Below, in pieces: positions 1-9,900 of a stretch of DNA of 64,000 bases. The stretch is from the NCBI GenBank assembly GCA_035535995.1, contig DATLOZ010000022.1:248001-312000 (forward strand), read 5' to 3'. Position 1 is the stretch's first letter. Each line of letters starts with the position of its first letter. Under the pieces are notes generated by a model, which ran no database searches, was not told the DNA's origin, and worked only from the letters and a program-made list of their open reading frames with translations. The stretch comes from JANYCO01 sp035535995. GTDB lineage: Bacteria; Bacteroidota; Bacteroidia; Cytophagales; Cytophagaceae. The position numbers and the translations under genes were made by a program.

Positions 1-515
1 CGATCGTCATCACTGTCGATGGATTGAACGATCACCTGCAAAAGGCAGATTGTATATTAATCCTTGGGAATACTGTAAACAAAGACGGTACCCTCTCCCA
101 TCGCTTGCAAGCCAGGGTAGACAAGGGTTACGAGCTTTACCAGAAAAAATACGCTTCTAAGATCATCGTAAGCGGCGGACTCGGGCAAGAAGGTTATTAC
201 GAAGCAAGAGAAATGAAAAAGTATCTTGTAAGCAAAGGAATTCCCGCTCAAGACATCATCGCCGATGAGCAAGCCAAAACTACCCACGAAACAATGATCA
301 ATTATATACCGATTGCAAGAGAAAATAATTTTCATTCGGTAATTGTAGTGTCTCAATTCTTTCACCTCACCAGAAGCCGCGCTATGCTCCATTCAGAAGG
401 TATACAGAATGTTTATGATGCACATGCCGATTATTTTGAAGGACGTGATGTGTATGCTGTGCTGAGAGAGTTTGTGGCGTTTTATGGTTTCTTATTAAAA
501 CGGATTATTTCATAA
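1..515 (+). CDS. DUF218/YdcF-SanA family protein, 5' end outside the window
   Basis: The reading frame is open to the left edge, so the gene is truncated at its start; the TTG at 24 is probably internal, because the upstream codons read IVITVDG in frame. The visible 171 codons match the DUF218 (YdcF/SanA/ElyC-like) fold: a first strand ADCILILGN, a glycine-rich SGGLGQEG turn, a conserved TTHE segment and a SQFFHLTRSR segment. Family members usually begin with a membrane anchor and act on the cell envelope, but the biochemical reaction of most is unknown. The stop codon touches the ATG of the next gene, so the two are probably co-transcribed. Confidence 0.8.
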   Translation, partial: IVITVDGLNDHLQKADCILILGNTVNKDGTLSHRLQARVDKGYELYQKKYASKIIVSGGLGQEGYYEAREMKKYLVSKGIPAQDIIADEQAKTTHETMINYIPIARENNFHSVIVVSQFFHLTRSRAMLHSEGIQNVYDAHADYFEGRDVYAVLREFVAFYGFLLKRIIS

Positions 516-1010
516 ATGCTGGAACCAACGTTACAAAACATAAATAACCTGGCGCGCAACGCAGCACCCGAAACAAAAAAGCTTTTCGCCAAACTCAAAA
601 AGACAAAGCCGAAAAATCTTGACGAAACATTTGAACGCCTGCATGATGAAGCTTTCGAAACCATCGACTGCCTGCAATGCGCCAACTGCTGCAAGACCAC
701 CAGCCCGATCTTCACGCTGCGAGACATAGAACGGCTGGCCAAACATTTTAAGATCAAAACCTCGCAATTCATCGATCAATATTTACACCTCGATGAAGAT
801 AATGACTATGTACTGAACCATGCCCCTTGCCCGTTCCTGGGTCCGGATAATTATTGCTCAGTCTATGAAAATCGTCCTAATGCCTGTCGCGAATATCCAC
901 ATACCAACAGAAAAAAGATGTACCAGATCCTTGATCTGACGTTGAAAAATACTTATGTATGTCCAGCTGTTTATCAGGTAGTTGAAAAACTGAAACAAGA
1001 GCTGAAATAA
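516..1010 (+). CDS. YkgJ-family cysteine-cluster protein
   Basis: A 164-residue protein with the YkgJ (zinc/iron-chelating) Cys pattern: C52, C55, C58 and C59, then C105 in CPFLG, C114 and C124 in RPNACREYP. In this family the cysteines are predicted to bind a metal or an Fe-S cluster; the role is not established. The ATG follows the previous stop codon directly, which suggests translational coupling. The 175 bp downstream contain no gene and hold the promoter of the serine operon. Confidence 0.85.
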   Translation: MLEPTLQNINNLARNAAPETKKLFAKLKKTKPKNLDETFERLHDEAFETIDCLQCANCCKTTSPIFTLRDIERLAKHFKIKTSQFIDQYLHLDEDNDYVLNHAPCPFLGPDNYCSVYENRPNACREYPHTNRKKMYQILDLTLKNTYVCPAVYQVVEKLKQELK

Positions 1011-1131
1011 TGAAATCCACTGTTTATTGACTCATTATCCAGAAGTTATCCACATTTTTTATTAAAAACCCTTGAGGATTGAATGATTAGTAAAATATAA
1101 TTTTAAATCGAAAATCCTTAAAGGTCTCTCA

Positions 1132-1163
1132 TTTTTAAATCCGTGATAACTTGCTTAAATTTG
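1132..1163 (+). promoter_or_regulatory. Bacteroidota-type promoter of the serine operon
   Basis: TAAATTTG at 1156-1163 matches the -7 consensus TAnnTTTG exactly. A T-rich tract near 1132-1136 stands where the -33 TTTG box is expected. The start codon of the fused serA lies 23 bp downstream, which leaves a short leader. Confidence 0.5.
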
Positions 1164-1185
1164 CGCCTCATTTAAAAGTTGCAAA

Positions 1186-3078
1186 ATGGAGAATAACAAG
1201 TATTTCATTATTGATTTTGACAGTACTTTCACGAAAGTAGAAGCGCTGGATGAATTGGGCGAAATTGCGCTGAAGGATCATCCGGACAAGAATAAAATTT
1301 TACAAGAGATCATCGACCTTACCAATGCTGGTATGGAAGGGAAATCCTCATTCTCCGAAAATCTTAAGAAAAGAATTGACCTACTCCAGGCCAATCAAAG
1401 ACACTTGCCTCAACTGGTAGAAAAATTAAAAAATAAAGTATCGGAATCCATCAAAAGAAACCGCCATTTCTTTGAAGAATTTTCCGACAATGTAATGATC
1501 GTATCCAGCGGCTTCCGCGAATTCATCGAGCCGATCGTGATCGAGTACGGTATTAAAAAAGAAAATATTTTCGCCAATACATTCGAAACCGATGCACAGG
1601 GAAACCTGATCGGCTTTGACAAGAACAACGTGCTTTCCCGCGACAAAGGAAAGATCGAGCAGTTGAAAAAACTGAAACTAAACGGCGAAGTATATGTGAT
1701 CGGTGATGGATATACCGACTATGAAATCAAAGAAGCCGGACTTGCAGATAAATTCTATGCATTCACAGAAAACGTTTCCAGAAATGCGGTGCTTGAAAAA
1801 GCAGAATTTATTGCGCCAAGCTTTGATGAATTCTTGTATCAAAATAATCTTCCGATGGTGATCTCTTATCCTAAAAACAGGATTAAAGTATTGCTACTGG
1901 AAAATATCCATCCTGAAGCAGTAAAAATATTCAAAGGAGAAGGTTATACCATCGAGACCTACAGCGGTGCGATGGAAGAAGAAGAGCTTTGCCAGAAAAT
2001 AAAAGACGTGTCGATTCTTGGGATCCGTTCTAAAACAATGGTTACTCAAAAAGTGCTCGACAATGCACAACGCCTGATCTCGATCGGCGCTTTCTGTATC
2101 GGTACAAACCAGATCGATCTGAAAGGCGCTGTGAAAAGAGGTATCGCAGTATTCAACGCTCCATACAGCAATACTCGTTCTGTGGTAGAATTGGTGATCG
2201 GTGAAATGATCATGCTGATGAGAAATACAATCGAGAAAAGTAACGCGATGCACAAAGGCAAGTGGGACAAATCTGCGAACAATAGCTTTGAGATCCGTCA
2301 CAAAAAATTAGGGATCGTCGGATACGGTAACATCGGTGCTCAGCTTTCTGTGATCGCAGAAGCGCTGGGAATGGAAGTTTACTACTATGATACGGTAGAA
2401 AAACTGCAACTCGGAAATGCACGCAAATGCAGCTCTTTGAAAGAACTATTATCGATCGCTGATGTAGTCACGCTTCACGTAGACGGCAGACCAACGAATA
2501 AAAACCTGATCGGTGCCAAAGAGTTTGAGATGATGAAAAACAATGTCATCTTCATCAACCTTGCCCGCGGCCATGTCGTGGATATTCCTGCCCTGGTGGC
2601 GGCTCTGAAGAGCGGTAAAGTATGGGGCGCTGCAGTAGACGTATTCCCTTACGAGCCGAAAAACAACAAAGAAGAATTTATCAACGAACTTCGCGGCCTT
2701 CCAAACGTGATCCTGACTCCACACATCGGAGGAAGTACGGAAGAAGCTCAGTTCAACATTGGTAATTTTGTACCAAACAGAATTCTTGAATACGTAAACT
2801 CCGGAAACACTTTCCAAAGTGTCAACTTCCCGAACATTCAATTGCCAGACCTGGGGAGTGCACACCGCCTGATGCACCTGCATGAAAACGTACCAGGTAT
2901 CCTTGCGCAGATCAACAACGTACTGGCCAAACACAACATCAACATCCTTGGCCAATACCTGAAGACCAACGAGCAAGTAGGCTATGTGATCACTGACATC
3001 GATACCAAGTACAATAAGGACGTGATTAACGAGCTGAAGAATATTCAGAACACGATTAAATTCCGCATCTTGTATTAA
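1186..3078 (+). CDS. serA: Fused phosphoserine phosphatase - D-3-phosphoglycerate dehydrogenase
   Basis: This 630-residue protein carries two enzymes. Residues 1-225 are a HAD-type SerB domain with the nucleophile motif DFDST (D10, D12), a SSGF motif II and a GDGYTD motif III. Residues from about 230 form a phosphoglycerate dehydrogenase with the NAD-binding LGIVGYGNIG near 375-384 and the catalytic-region segments ARGHVVD and HIGGSTEE. The C-terminus from about 556 is an ACT domain (VPGILAQINNVLAKHNINI), which in SerA proteins senses serine. The protein would catalyse the first and last steps of serine synthesis, and serC follows 74 bp later. The fusion is inferred from one uninterrupted frame, with no internal start needed. 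Confidence 0.92.
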   Translation: MENNKYFIIDFDSTFTKVEALDELGEIALKDHPDKNKILQEIIDLTNAGMEGKSSFSENLKKRIDLLQANQRHLPQLVEKLKNKVSESIKRNRHFFEEFSDNVMIVSSGFREFIEPIVIEYGIKKENIFANTFETDAQGNLIGFDKNNVLSRDKGKIEQLKKLKLNGEVYVIGDGYTDYEIKEAGLADKFYAFTENVSRNAVLEKAEFIAPSFDEFLYQNNLPMVISYPKNRIKVLLLENIHPEAVKIFKGEGYTIETYSGAMEEEELCQKIKDVSILGIRSKTMVTQKVLDNAQRLISIGAFCIGTNQIDLKGAVKRGIAVFNAPYSNTRSVVELVIGEMIMLMRNTIEKSNAMHKGKWDKSANNSFEIRHKKLGIVGYGNIGAQLSVIAEALGMEVYYYDTVEKLQLGNARKCSSLKELLSIADVVTLHVDGRPTNKNLIGAKEFEMMKNNVIFINLARGHVVDIPALVAALKSGKVWGAAVDVFPYEPKNNKEEFINELRGLPNVILTPHIGGSTEEAQFNIGNFVPNRILEYVNSGNTFQSVNFPNIQLPDLGSAHRLMHLHENVPGILAQINNVLAKHNINILGQYLKTNEQVGYVITDIDTKYNKDVINELKNIQNTIKFRILY

Positions 3079-3079
3079 G

Positions 3080-3145
3080 TTATTAGTTACTGGTTATTAG
3101 TTATTCATTACTAATAACCAGTAACTAATAACCAGTAACTAATAA
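3080..3145. repeat. Heptad-unit inverted repeat (TAACTAA/TAACCAG type)
   Basis: A perfect 24-bp inverted repeat has arms at 3080-3103 and 3122-3145 and an 18-bp centre that holds another partial unit. The right arm reads as alternating 7-mers TAACTAA and TAACCAG. It lies between the fused serA and serC, eight bases before the serC start. A stem this long could attenuate transcription or stabilise the upstream mRNA end. Confidence 0.85.
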
Positions 3146-3152
3146 TCATTCA

Positions 3153-4238
3153 ATGAACAAAAAACTATACTTCACCGTCGGTCCGGCGGAATTATATCCT
3201 ACCGTTCCACAGCACGTACAGAGCGCCCTGGAAGAGAAGATCGGTGTGATTTCTCATAGAGGAAAACAATTTCAGGAGATCTATAAAAATGCCGCAGACG
3301 GATTGCGTACACTGTTGAATGTTCCTTCCGACTATCATATTTTCTTTCTTTCTTCCGCTACAGAGATCTGGGAGCGTATCATTCAAAACTGCGTGGAGAG
3401 CACCAGCTTTCACTGCGTGAATGGTTCTTTCTCCAAAAGATTTTATGAATTCTCGAACGAGCTTGGTAAAAAAGCTTTTGTAGAAAAGGCAGATTTCGGA
3501 AAAGGATTTTATCCTGATAAAATAAATGTGCCTGCCGAAGCGGAGATCATTTGTCTTACCTACAACGAAACAAGTTCAGGCGTATCCATGCCGATAACCG
3601 ACATCAATAAATTCAGAGAAAAGAACAAGGAAGCATTGATCTTTGTAGACGCTGTGTCCGGACTTCCTTTTCCTGCTTTTGATTACAGCAAAATCGATTC
3701 TACTTTCTTCTCCGTACAAAAATGCTTCGGTCTGCCTGCCGGACTTGGCGTTTGGATCGTGAACCAACGTTGTATGGATAAAGCAGAGAGCCTTCTTAAA
3801 AAAGGAAAATCAATTGGTACCTATCATACGCTTCCTTCGCTGCTTAGCAAAGGCAAAGACAACCAGACTCCGGAAACTCCGAATGTTTGGAATATCTATT
3901 TGCTCAGCAAAGTAGTAGAAGATTTTAATAAAAAAGGTGTAGAAACAATTCGCAAAGAGACTGAATTGAAAGCAAAAATGCTGTACGACTATATCGGCAG
4001 CAGCCAGAATTTTTCTTATGCAGTAGAAGATGTAAATCTTCGTTCACTCACTACGATCGTAGCCAACACTAAACTTTCTTCTGCTGAAGTAAATAAAAAG
4101 CTCGAACCTTTCGACATGGCTGTGGGCTCGGGTTATAGTTCTTACAAAGACACACAGGTCCGCATCGCCAACTTTCCTGCAATTTCTGTGGAGCAGATGG
4201 AAAAGCTGATCGCTAAAATGAAAGAGCTGTTTAACTAA
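3153..4238 (+). CDS. serC: Phosphoserine aminotransferase
   Basis: A 361-residue class-V aminotransferase. The PLP-binding lysine is K190 in SVQKCFGLP, and the N-terminal FTVGPAELYP and C-terminal RIANFPAIS segments are typical of SerC-like enzymes. It would convert 3-phosphohydroxypyruvate and glutamate to phosphoserine. Its position right after the SerB-SerA fusion makes this the serine-pathway copy. A paralogue with the same active-site segment lies at 38951-40018. Confidence 0.92.
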   Translation: MNKKLYFTVGPAELYPTVPQHVQSALEEKIGVISHRGKQFQEIYKNAADGLRTLLNVPSDYHIFFLSSATEIWERIIQNCVESTSFHCVNGSFSKRFYEFSNELGKKAFVEKADFGKGFYPDKINVPAEAEIICLTYNETSSGVSMPITDINKFREKNKEALIFVDAVSGLPFPAFDYSKIDSTFFSVQKCFGLPAGLGVWIVNQRCMDKAESLLKKGKSIGTYHTLPSLLSKGKDNQTPETPNVWNIYLLSKVVEDFNKKGVETIRKETELKAKMLYDYIGSSQNFSYAVEDVNLRSLTTIVANTKLSSAEVNKKLEPFDMAVGSGYSSYKDTQVRIANFPAISVEQMEKLIAKMKELFN

Positions 4239-4254
4239 GATATTATTCAAAATC

Positions 4255-4680
4255 ATGGAACTGACAAATAAAGAGCTGATGCAACTCGGCCAAACTTATT
4301 CGGAAGTGTTTTCGCTTTCACAGGAACAAGTTCGCGCCTTTGCAGAAGTGACAGGAGACTTTAATCCTCTGCACTTGGATGCAGAATATGCTGCCAAGAC
4401 AGTATTCAAAAAACCGATCGTGCATGGCATTTTTGGGATCAGTATTTTTTCCAAAATACTTGGGATGAAATTCCCCGGAGAAGGTACCGTATACATGAAA
4501 CAAGAAATTTCCTTCAAGCGGCCAATGTACATAGACGGCGTATACGAAGCAGTAGCAATGGTAAAAGAGATCAACCGCGAAAGACACCAGGCTCTGATCG
4601 AAACAAAAATAACGGATAAAGAAACCGGAAAGGTCTGCGCACTTGGAGAAGCGCAGATCATGAACACTGACAAAATATAA
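4255..4680 (+). CDS. MaoC-type (R)-specific enoyl-CoA hydratase
   Basis: A 141-residue single hotdog domain with the hydratase active-site segment GDFNPLH (D35, H40) and a following HGIFG turn. Members hydrate trans-2-enoyl-CoA to (R)-3-hydroxyacyl-CoA; the acyl chain preferred here cannot be read from sequence. It starts 16 bp after serC and ends before an inverted repeat and a terminator, so it appears to be the last gene of the serine operon, although no metabolic link to serine is evident. Confidence 0.88.
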   Translation: MELTNKELMQLGQTYSEVFSLSQEQVRAFAEVTGDFNPLHLDAEYAAKTVFKKPIVHGIFGISIFSKILGMKFPGEGTVYMKQEISFKRPMYIDGVYEAVAMVKEINRERHQALIETKITDKETGKVCALGEAQIMNTDKI

Positions 4681-4725
4681 AATTGACTATCCGTCAATTC
4701 TCTTTTGTCGGTTGAAATAAGCCCC

Positions 4726-4790
4726 AAATCCCAAAATCCAAATTCCAAGAAAACAGCTCTTTGGAATTTGGATTTTGTAATTTGGGATTT
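4726..4790. repeat. Heptad-unit inverted repeat (GGAATTT/GGATTTG type)
   Basis: The left arm 4726-4748 and right arm 4761-4790 are reverse complements apart from a 6-base insertion in the right arm. Both are built from CCAAATT/CCAAATC-like units. The same sequence type recurs at 53366-53419. It lies between the MaoC gene and the terminator at 4821. Confidence 0.75.
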
Positions 4791-4820
4791 TAACAGATAA
4801 TCAGAAAATATAAACCAAAC

Positions 4821-4850
4821 AAATCCTGATAAACTCAGGATTTTTTATTT
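4821..4850 (+). terminator. Intrinsic terminator of the serine operon
   Basis: A perfect 9-bp stem (AAATCCTGA at 4821-4829, TCAGGATTT at 4835-4843) with a 5-base loop is followed by a T-rich tail. It ends the serA-serC-maoC transcript. Confidence 0.8.
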
Positions 4851-4897
4851 ATATTAAGAGTATTCTTTTACAACTAATACAGATATATTTTTCTACA

Positions 4898-5764
4898 ATG
4901 ATCCGATACAATCCCAAAAGCTGGTCGCTGTTGTTGATGGTGAAAGGTGCTTTGATCAGGAAGCTGATGCCTGGGATGCTTATCATCGCTTCTATTTCCA
5001 GTGTATTATGCTATCTGCATATGAAAGAGAAAATCCCTTTTTTAGTCATCAGTAATTCGCTGCCTGGCTATATGGGAGCGGCATTGGGACTTCTGCTTGT
5101 CTTTCGCAACAATACAGCTTACGAAAAATGGTGGGAAGCAAGAAAAGAAGTTGGCGCCTTAGTAAACGTTTCCCGCAACATTGCCATTACGCTTAATGGT
5201 TTTCTTCCCAAAGAGAACGCTGAAAAATTTAAGGTCGCTCACCTCGTAGCTTCGTTTGCATTTACTATGAAAGGGCATTTGCGCAACAAAGTGAAGATGG
5301 AAGAGGTACATATCCTGGAACACGAAGATTATGCTATTGTAGAAAAAGCCCTGCACAAGCCGGCTGCCATTGCCAATATCATCATGAGCAAGATCGAAGA
5401 TCTATGGAAGAACAAGCATATCTCCGATATGCAACAGATTGTGCTGGTAAACCAGGTTACTACAATGGTCGATGTGGTAGGAAGATGTGAGCGGATCAAG
5501 AACACTCCTATCCCAATTGCGTATGCATTCTTATTGAAGTTCTTTATTGTGCTTTATGTAATGATCCTTCCTTTCGGATTGCTCGATGAGCTTCAATGGT
5601 GGTCAGTACCGCTCAGCATTATTCTTTACTATATTATGATGAGCATTGTGCTTACGGCAGAAGAAATTGAAGATCCTTTTGGCAAAGATCTGAATGACCT
5701 TCCGATGGACGAGATCGCCTCAAACATAAGGAAGAATGTAATGGAGCTTGTTAAATATGAATAA
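4898..5764 (+). CDS. Bestrophin-family (YneE/UPF0187) membrane protein
   Basis: A 288-residue protein with the bestrophin pattern: a first hydrophobic segment near 20-42, a second starting at LPGYMGAALGLLLVFRNN, and the hallmark NTAYEKWWEAR. Two further hydrophobic segments follow near 205-250, and the end is EDPFGKDLNDLP. Bestrophins form ion channels; the bacterial members are cation or chloride channels whose physiological role is unclear. Its stop is separated by only 3 bp from the next start codon. Confidence 0.88.
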   Translation: MIRYNPKSWSLLLMVKGALIRKLMPGMLIIASISSVLCYLHMKEKIPFLVISNSLPGYMGAALGLLLVFRNNTAYEKWWEARKEVGALVNVSRNIAITLNGFLPKENAEKFKVAHLVASFAFTMKGHLRNKVKMEEVHILEHEDYAIVEKALHKPAAIANIIMSKIEDLWKNKHISDMQQIVLVNQVTTMVDVVGRCERIKNTPIPIAYAFLLKFFIVLYVMILPFGLLDELQWWSVPLSIILYYIMMSIVLTAEEIEDPFGKDLNDLPMDEIASNIRKNVMELVKYE

Positions 5765-5767
5765 TTG

Positions 5768-6919
5768 ATGGCTGTGACGCTTTATGATATTCTTGGTGTA
5801 CCTTCGGTAGCTACGGCTGACGAAATAAAGACAGCTTATAAAAAGCTGGCCAAGCAATATCATCCTGACAAAAACCCAGGAAGCACATGGCACGAAGAAC
5901 AATTCAAACGCATCAACCAGGCTTACCAGATCTTGTCGGACATAAATCAGAAACGACTGTACGACTATAGACTGGAGTACGAACAATTTTTGAGACAGCG
6001 TCCTGTCAACCCAAGACCCGGTAATACACAGTACAATACTTCCCAAACCTATAAAAAACCTTCCGGCAATCAGACCAATACAGGGCAGAAGCGTAGGCCG
6101 GTTCCTAAATCATCTTCTACCACTATTTTCGGGAAAGATCTTTCGGAGAAAAAAATTAATTTCTTTGTAGTCGGTTATTATGTAATGTTGCTAAGCATTC
6201 TGGGATTTTTTGCTCATTACCGCGCTGAATTCAAGATCCGCAAATATTTTGCAGAAGCAGCGAGATACGAACAAGCAGGTTCTTACTACAACGCGATCGA
6301 ACTATACAATCAGGTACTTTCGCTGGACGATGAAAATGCGGAAGCTTACGAACGCATCGGTTCGGCTAAGATGAAATCGCAAATGCATCCTGCCAATGCA
6401 CTGGTGGATTTTAACCGCGCTATTCATTTATCCGACGAGCCTTCTGCTGATCTGATGGTAAAGAGAGCGCGCTGCTATATGATGATCCATCGCGACGCGC
6501 AAGCGCTTGAAGATCTTAATTACAGTCTTCAACAAAAAGAACTGATAGACTCCGCTTATTTTTTACGGGCAGAGATCTATTATCATTTTCATGATTATTC
6601 GGCTGCAATTTCTGATTATACTTCGTTTATTAAAGTAATACCTTCTTCGGGCGAATCCCATATGCACCGGGCTTACTGTTTCTATCAGAAAAAAAATTAC
6701 CAGGCTGCACTCTACGATTACAATTTCACTATCCGCTGGCAACCTGAAAACGGTGAAAATTATTATTACCGTGCCTTTACCAAATTCGCGCTGCGCGACT
6801 CCACCAATGGCTGCCGCGATCTACATGACTCTTTCCTGCTGGGATACAACGAAGCAAACGTTGCCAAAACCAATATATGCGATCGTTATAAATCTCTTTA
6901 TCAAGAATCTTTTTACTAG
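5768..6919 (+). CDS. J-domain protein with membrane anchor and TPR repeats
   Basis: Residues 1-70 are a J domain with the HPD tripeptide (YHPDKNPG), needed to stimulate DnaK ATPase. A basic, Gln/Asn-rich linker follows, then one transmembrane helix (VVGYYVMLLSILGFFAHY) and about five TPR motifs to the C-terminus. The architecture suggests a membrane-tethered co-chaperone. I chose ATG 5768 rather than TTG 5765 because it starts the J-domain sequence MAVTLYDILG directly. It is closely packed between bestrophin and the M1 peptidase. It lacks the zinc fingers of DnaJ, so it is not DnaJ itself. Confidence 0.87.
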   Translation: MAVTLYDILGVPSVATADEIKTAYKKLAKQYHPDKNPGSTWHEEQFKRINQAYQILSDINQKRLYDYRLEYEQFLRQRPVNPRPGNTQYNTSQTYKKPSGNQTNTGQKRRPVPKSSSTTIFGKDLSEKKINFFVVGYYVMLLSILGFFAHYRAEFKIRKYFAEAARYEQAGSYYNAIELYNQVLSLDDENAEAYERIGSAKMKSQMHPANALVDFNRAIHLSDEPSADLMVKRARCYMMIHRDAQALEDLNYSLQQKELIDSAYFLRAEIYYHFHDYSAAISDYTSFIKVIPSSGESHMHRAYCFYQKKNYQAALYDYNFTIRWQPENGENYYYRAFTKFALRDSTNGCRDLHDSFLLGYNEANVAKTNICDRYKSLYQESFY

Positions 6920-6925
6920 TTTCTT

Positions 6926-9900
6926 ATGATCCAAAAATTTCTGCTGTCGCTTCTTCTGCTTTGCACTTCGCTCCAAGGTTTTTCACAAGTTGTTTTTACT
7001 ACAGCTGACAACTATCGCACAAAAGAAAATAAAAACTATTGGAAAAATCGTCCACCCTACCCTGGATACTGGCAGCAGGATGTTCACTATAAGATCGAAG
7101 CGGAGATCTTGGATTCGCTCAATATTATTGATGGAAAAAAGTACGAGCTTACTTATTGGAACAATTCTACTTTTGAGCTGAAGGAATTATTTTTTCACCT
7201 TTATGAAAATGCTTTTCAGCCTGGCTCCTATTATCACAACTTGAATGAGAACAACGGCGTAGAGATAACTTTTGGAAAATACGAAGCGAAAGGCCTTGGC
7301 ACTACTATTGAAAATCTTCAGGTGAATAATAAAACCGTACGCACAGAACTCGACAATACTATTCTGAAAGTTTTTTTGAACGAACCGCTTCGTCCGGGAG
7401 ATTCGCTGGTAGTTACTTGCTCTTTCAAAACCTACTGGGACACGGGTACGATGCGTCGCCGTAATAAGACTTTTGATTCCTTTGGCTATAAGCATTTCGA
7501 CGGTGTGCATTGGTATCCGATCATTGCGGTGTATGATTCAAAATTTGGCTGGACTACCGACCAGCATCTTGACAAAGAATTTTACGCCGACTTCGGCACT
7601 TTTGAGGTAGCGTTGACCTTTCCGCAGGAATATATTGTAGAAGCTACCGGAGAGCTTGTCAATAAAGAAGAAGTAATGCCTGATTCACTTCGCAAAAAAC
7701 TGGATCTGAAAAATTTTGCTAAAAAACCTTTTAACGAAAAACCTTCCGTGATCATTCCCAAAGAACCAGGAAAGAAAAAAACTTGGATCTACCATGCAGA
7801 CAACGTGCACAACTTTGCCTTCACTGCCGATCCTACTTATCGCATTGGAGAGCGCGAATGGAACGGGGTGAAAGTGATCACACTCGCACAGGAGCCCCAC
7901 GCTTCCAAATGGCAAGAGTCGGGATGGTTTACAAAAGAAGTGATCCGCGTATACTCCGAAGATTTCGGCATGTATGCCTGGCCAAAAATTATTATCGCCG
8001 ATGCCAAAGACGGTATGGAATACCCAATGCTTACGCTCGACAACGGCACCTATCCTCAACACCAATCGCTGGTAGCACACGAGGTAGGACATATGTGGTT
8101 TTATGGAATGGTAGGTTCTAACGAAACCTATCGCGCATTCCTCGACGAAGGATTCACACAATTTCTGACTGTATGGTCGATGGATAAAATACTTGGCAAA
8201 GTGCGCGACAAGGAAGCTGCGAATCCTTATATCGATCGTTTCATCGATTCGTCGGATACCAGATACGAAAATCTTTATTATCCTTATCTAAACCACGTAG
8301 TAGAAGCATACGACGAGCCCTTAAATACACACTCCTCTGCTTTTAACGGAGCGCTGAGACACGGTGGAAACTATGGACTTGTGTACTATAAAACAGGTGT
8401 AATGCTCTACAACCTACGCTATGTACTTGGAGATTCGCTGTTCCTGGGCGCAATGAAACATTATGTAAGCAAATGGAAATTCGCGCACCCCTATCCGGAA
8501 GATTTCCGGCAAGCGATCATTGAATACACGCAAGCAGACCTGAACTGGTTTTTTGATGAATGGCTCGAAACAACCAAGTACATCGATTATTCCATTCAAA
8601 AAGTGAAAAGAATAAAAAATAAAAACAGCGATCAGAAAGAGTACGAGATCACATTCCGCAGGATTGGCAGAATGCAGATGCCTATCGACTTTACCATTAC
8701 TACGAAAGATAATCAATCGTACAACTATTATATTCCGAATACATGGTTCGTAAAAGATACAACGAATAAAAAAGTAAACATACTTTCAAAATGGTACGGC
8801 TGGGATTTGCTGGAACCTACATACAAAGCCCGTATTACGGTGCCCACCAAGATCAAAACCGTCAACATAGACCCTGCGCGCATACTTGCCGATGCCGACA
8901 TGACCAACAACAAATGGGGCAACCATGGCATTCGTTCCATGCAATTCGATCACAGAATCTCTAATCTTTCGCGCTGGGACAAACAGCGGAATTTTCTTCG
9001 TCCGGATGTTTGGTACAATAGCGTAGACGGTATACAGCCCGGTATTCATGCGGAAGGCAGTTATTTTGGGAAGTATAGTTACGCTGCTACGCTTTGGGGT
9101 AACACTACAGTGGGGCATTGGGACAATGTTACCTACAACAATAAATTTATTCCTATTGCATTCAACACTACTGGCCGATATGTTACAAACAAATTATGGA
9201 AACAATCTTCGGCAAACGATCAGGTCAGCTACTACGGTGGAATCTTTACATTGAAGCTTGGTTTTGAAAAAATATTCCGCAAACAAGACCAGCGGAATCC
9301 GAAGTATTCGAAATTATTTTTCTATATGAAAGATCTTTATAATTTCGATAACTATGCACAATACCTTTTGTATCCTGCGCTCTGGGGCAACGGCAGTGGC
9401 AAGTCCGGGCTGCAGAACAATAGTGTGAACGTTGGTTTCTTCAAAAATTATTTTTTCAAAAAAGGAAATGGAGAACTTACGTTTACAGTACGTACACCGT
9501 TCATAAATTCCGATTACAATTATTCCTGGATCAACGCCAATTCCATTCACAATCTTACTCTTTCTAAATTTGAGATCCGCTCGCGTATGTTTACGCAGAT
9601 TGGTATTGGTTCCTATCCGCGCGAATCAGTGCTGATGCTAAGCGGTGCGAATAGCGAAGAGATGATCGACAATAAATATGCCCGTGCGCAAGGATTTGTG
9701 CCTACCAATTGGCTAGGCTATGGTGCAGGTACGAATCATTTTCAATACGGTGGAGGCCTGAATTTGCGCGGCTACAGCGGCTACTACGCAGTGGAAGAAT
9801 ATTCAAAAAAAGGAACCGACAGTTTGTTCACAGGTTATTATTCCAACAGCGGCGCCAGTTGGAATGTAGAGATCGATTTTGATAAATTTATCAAAATAAA

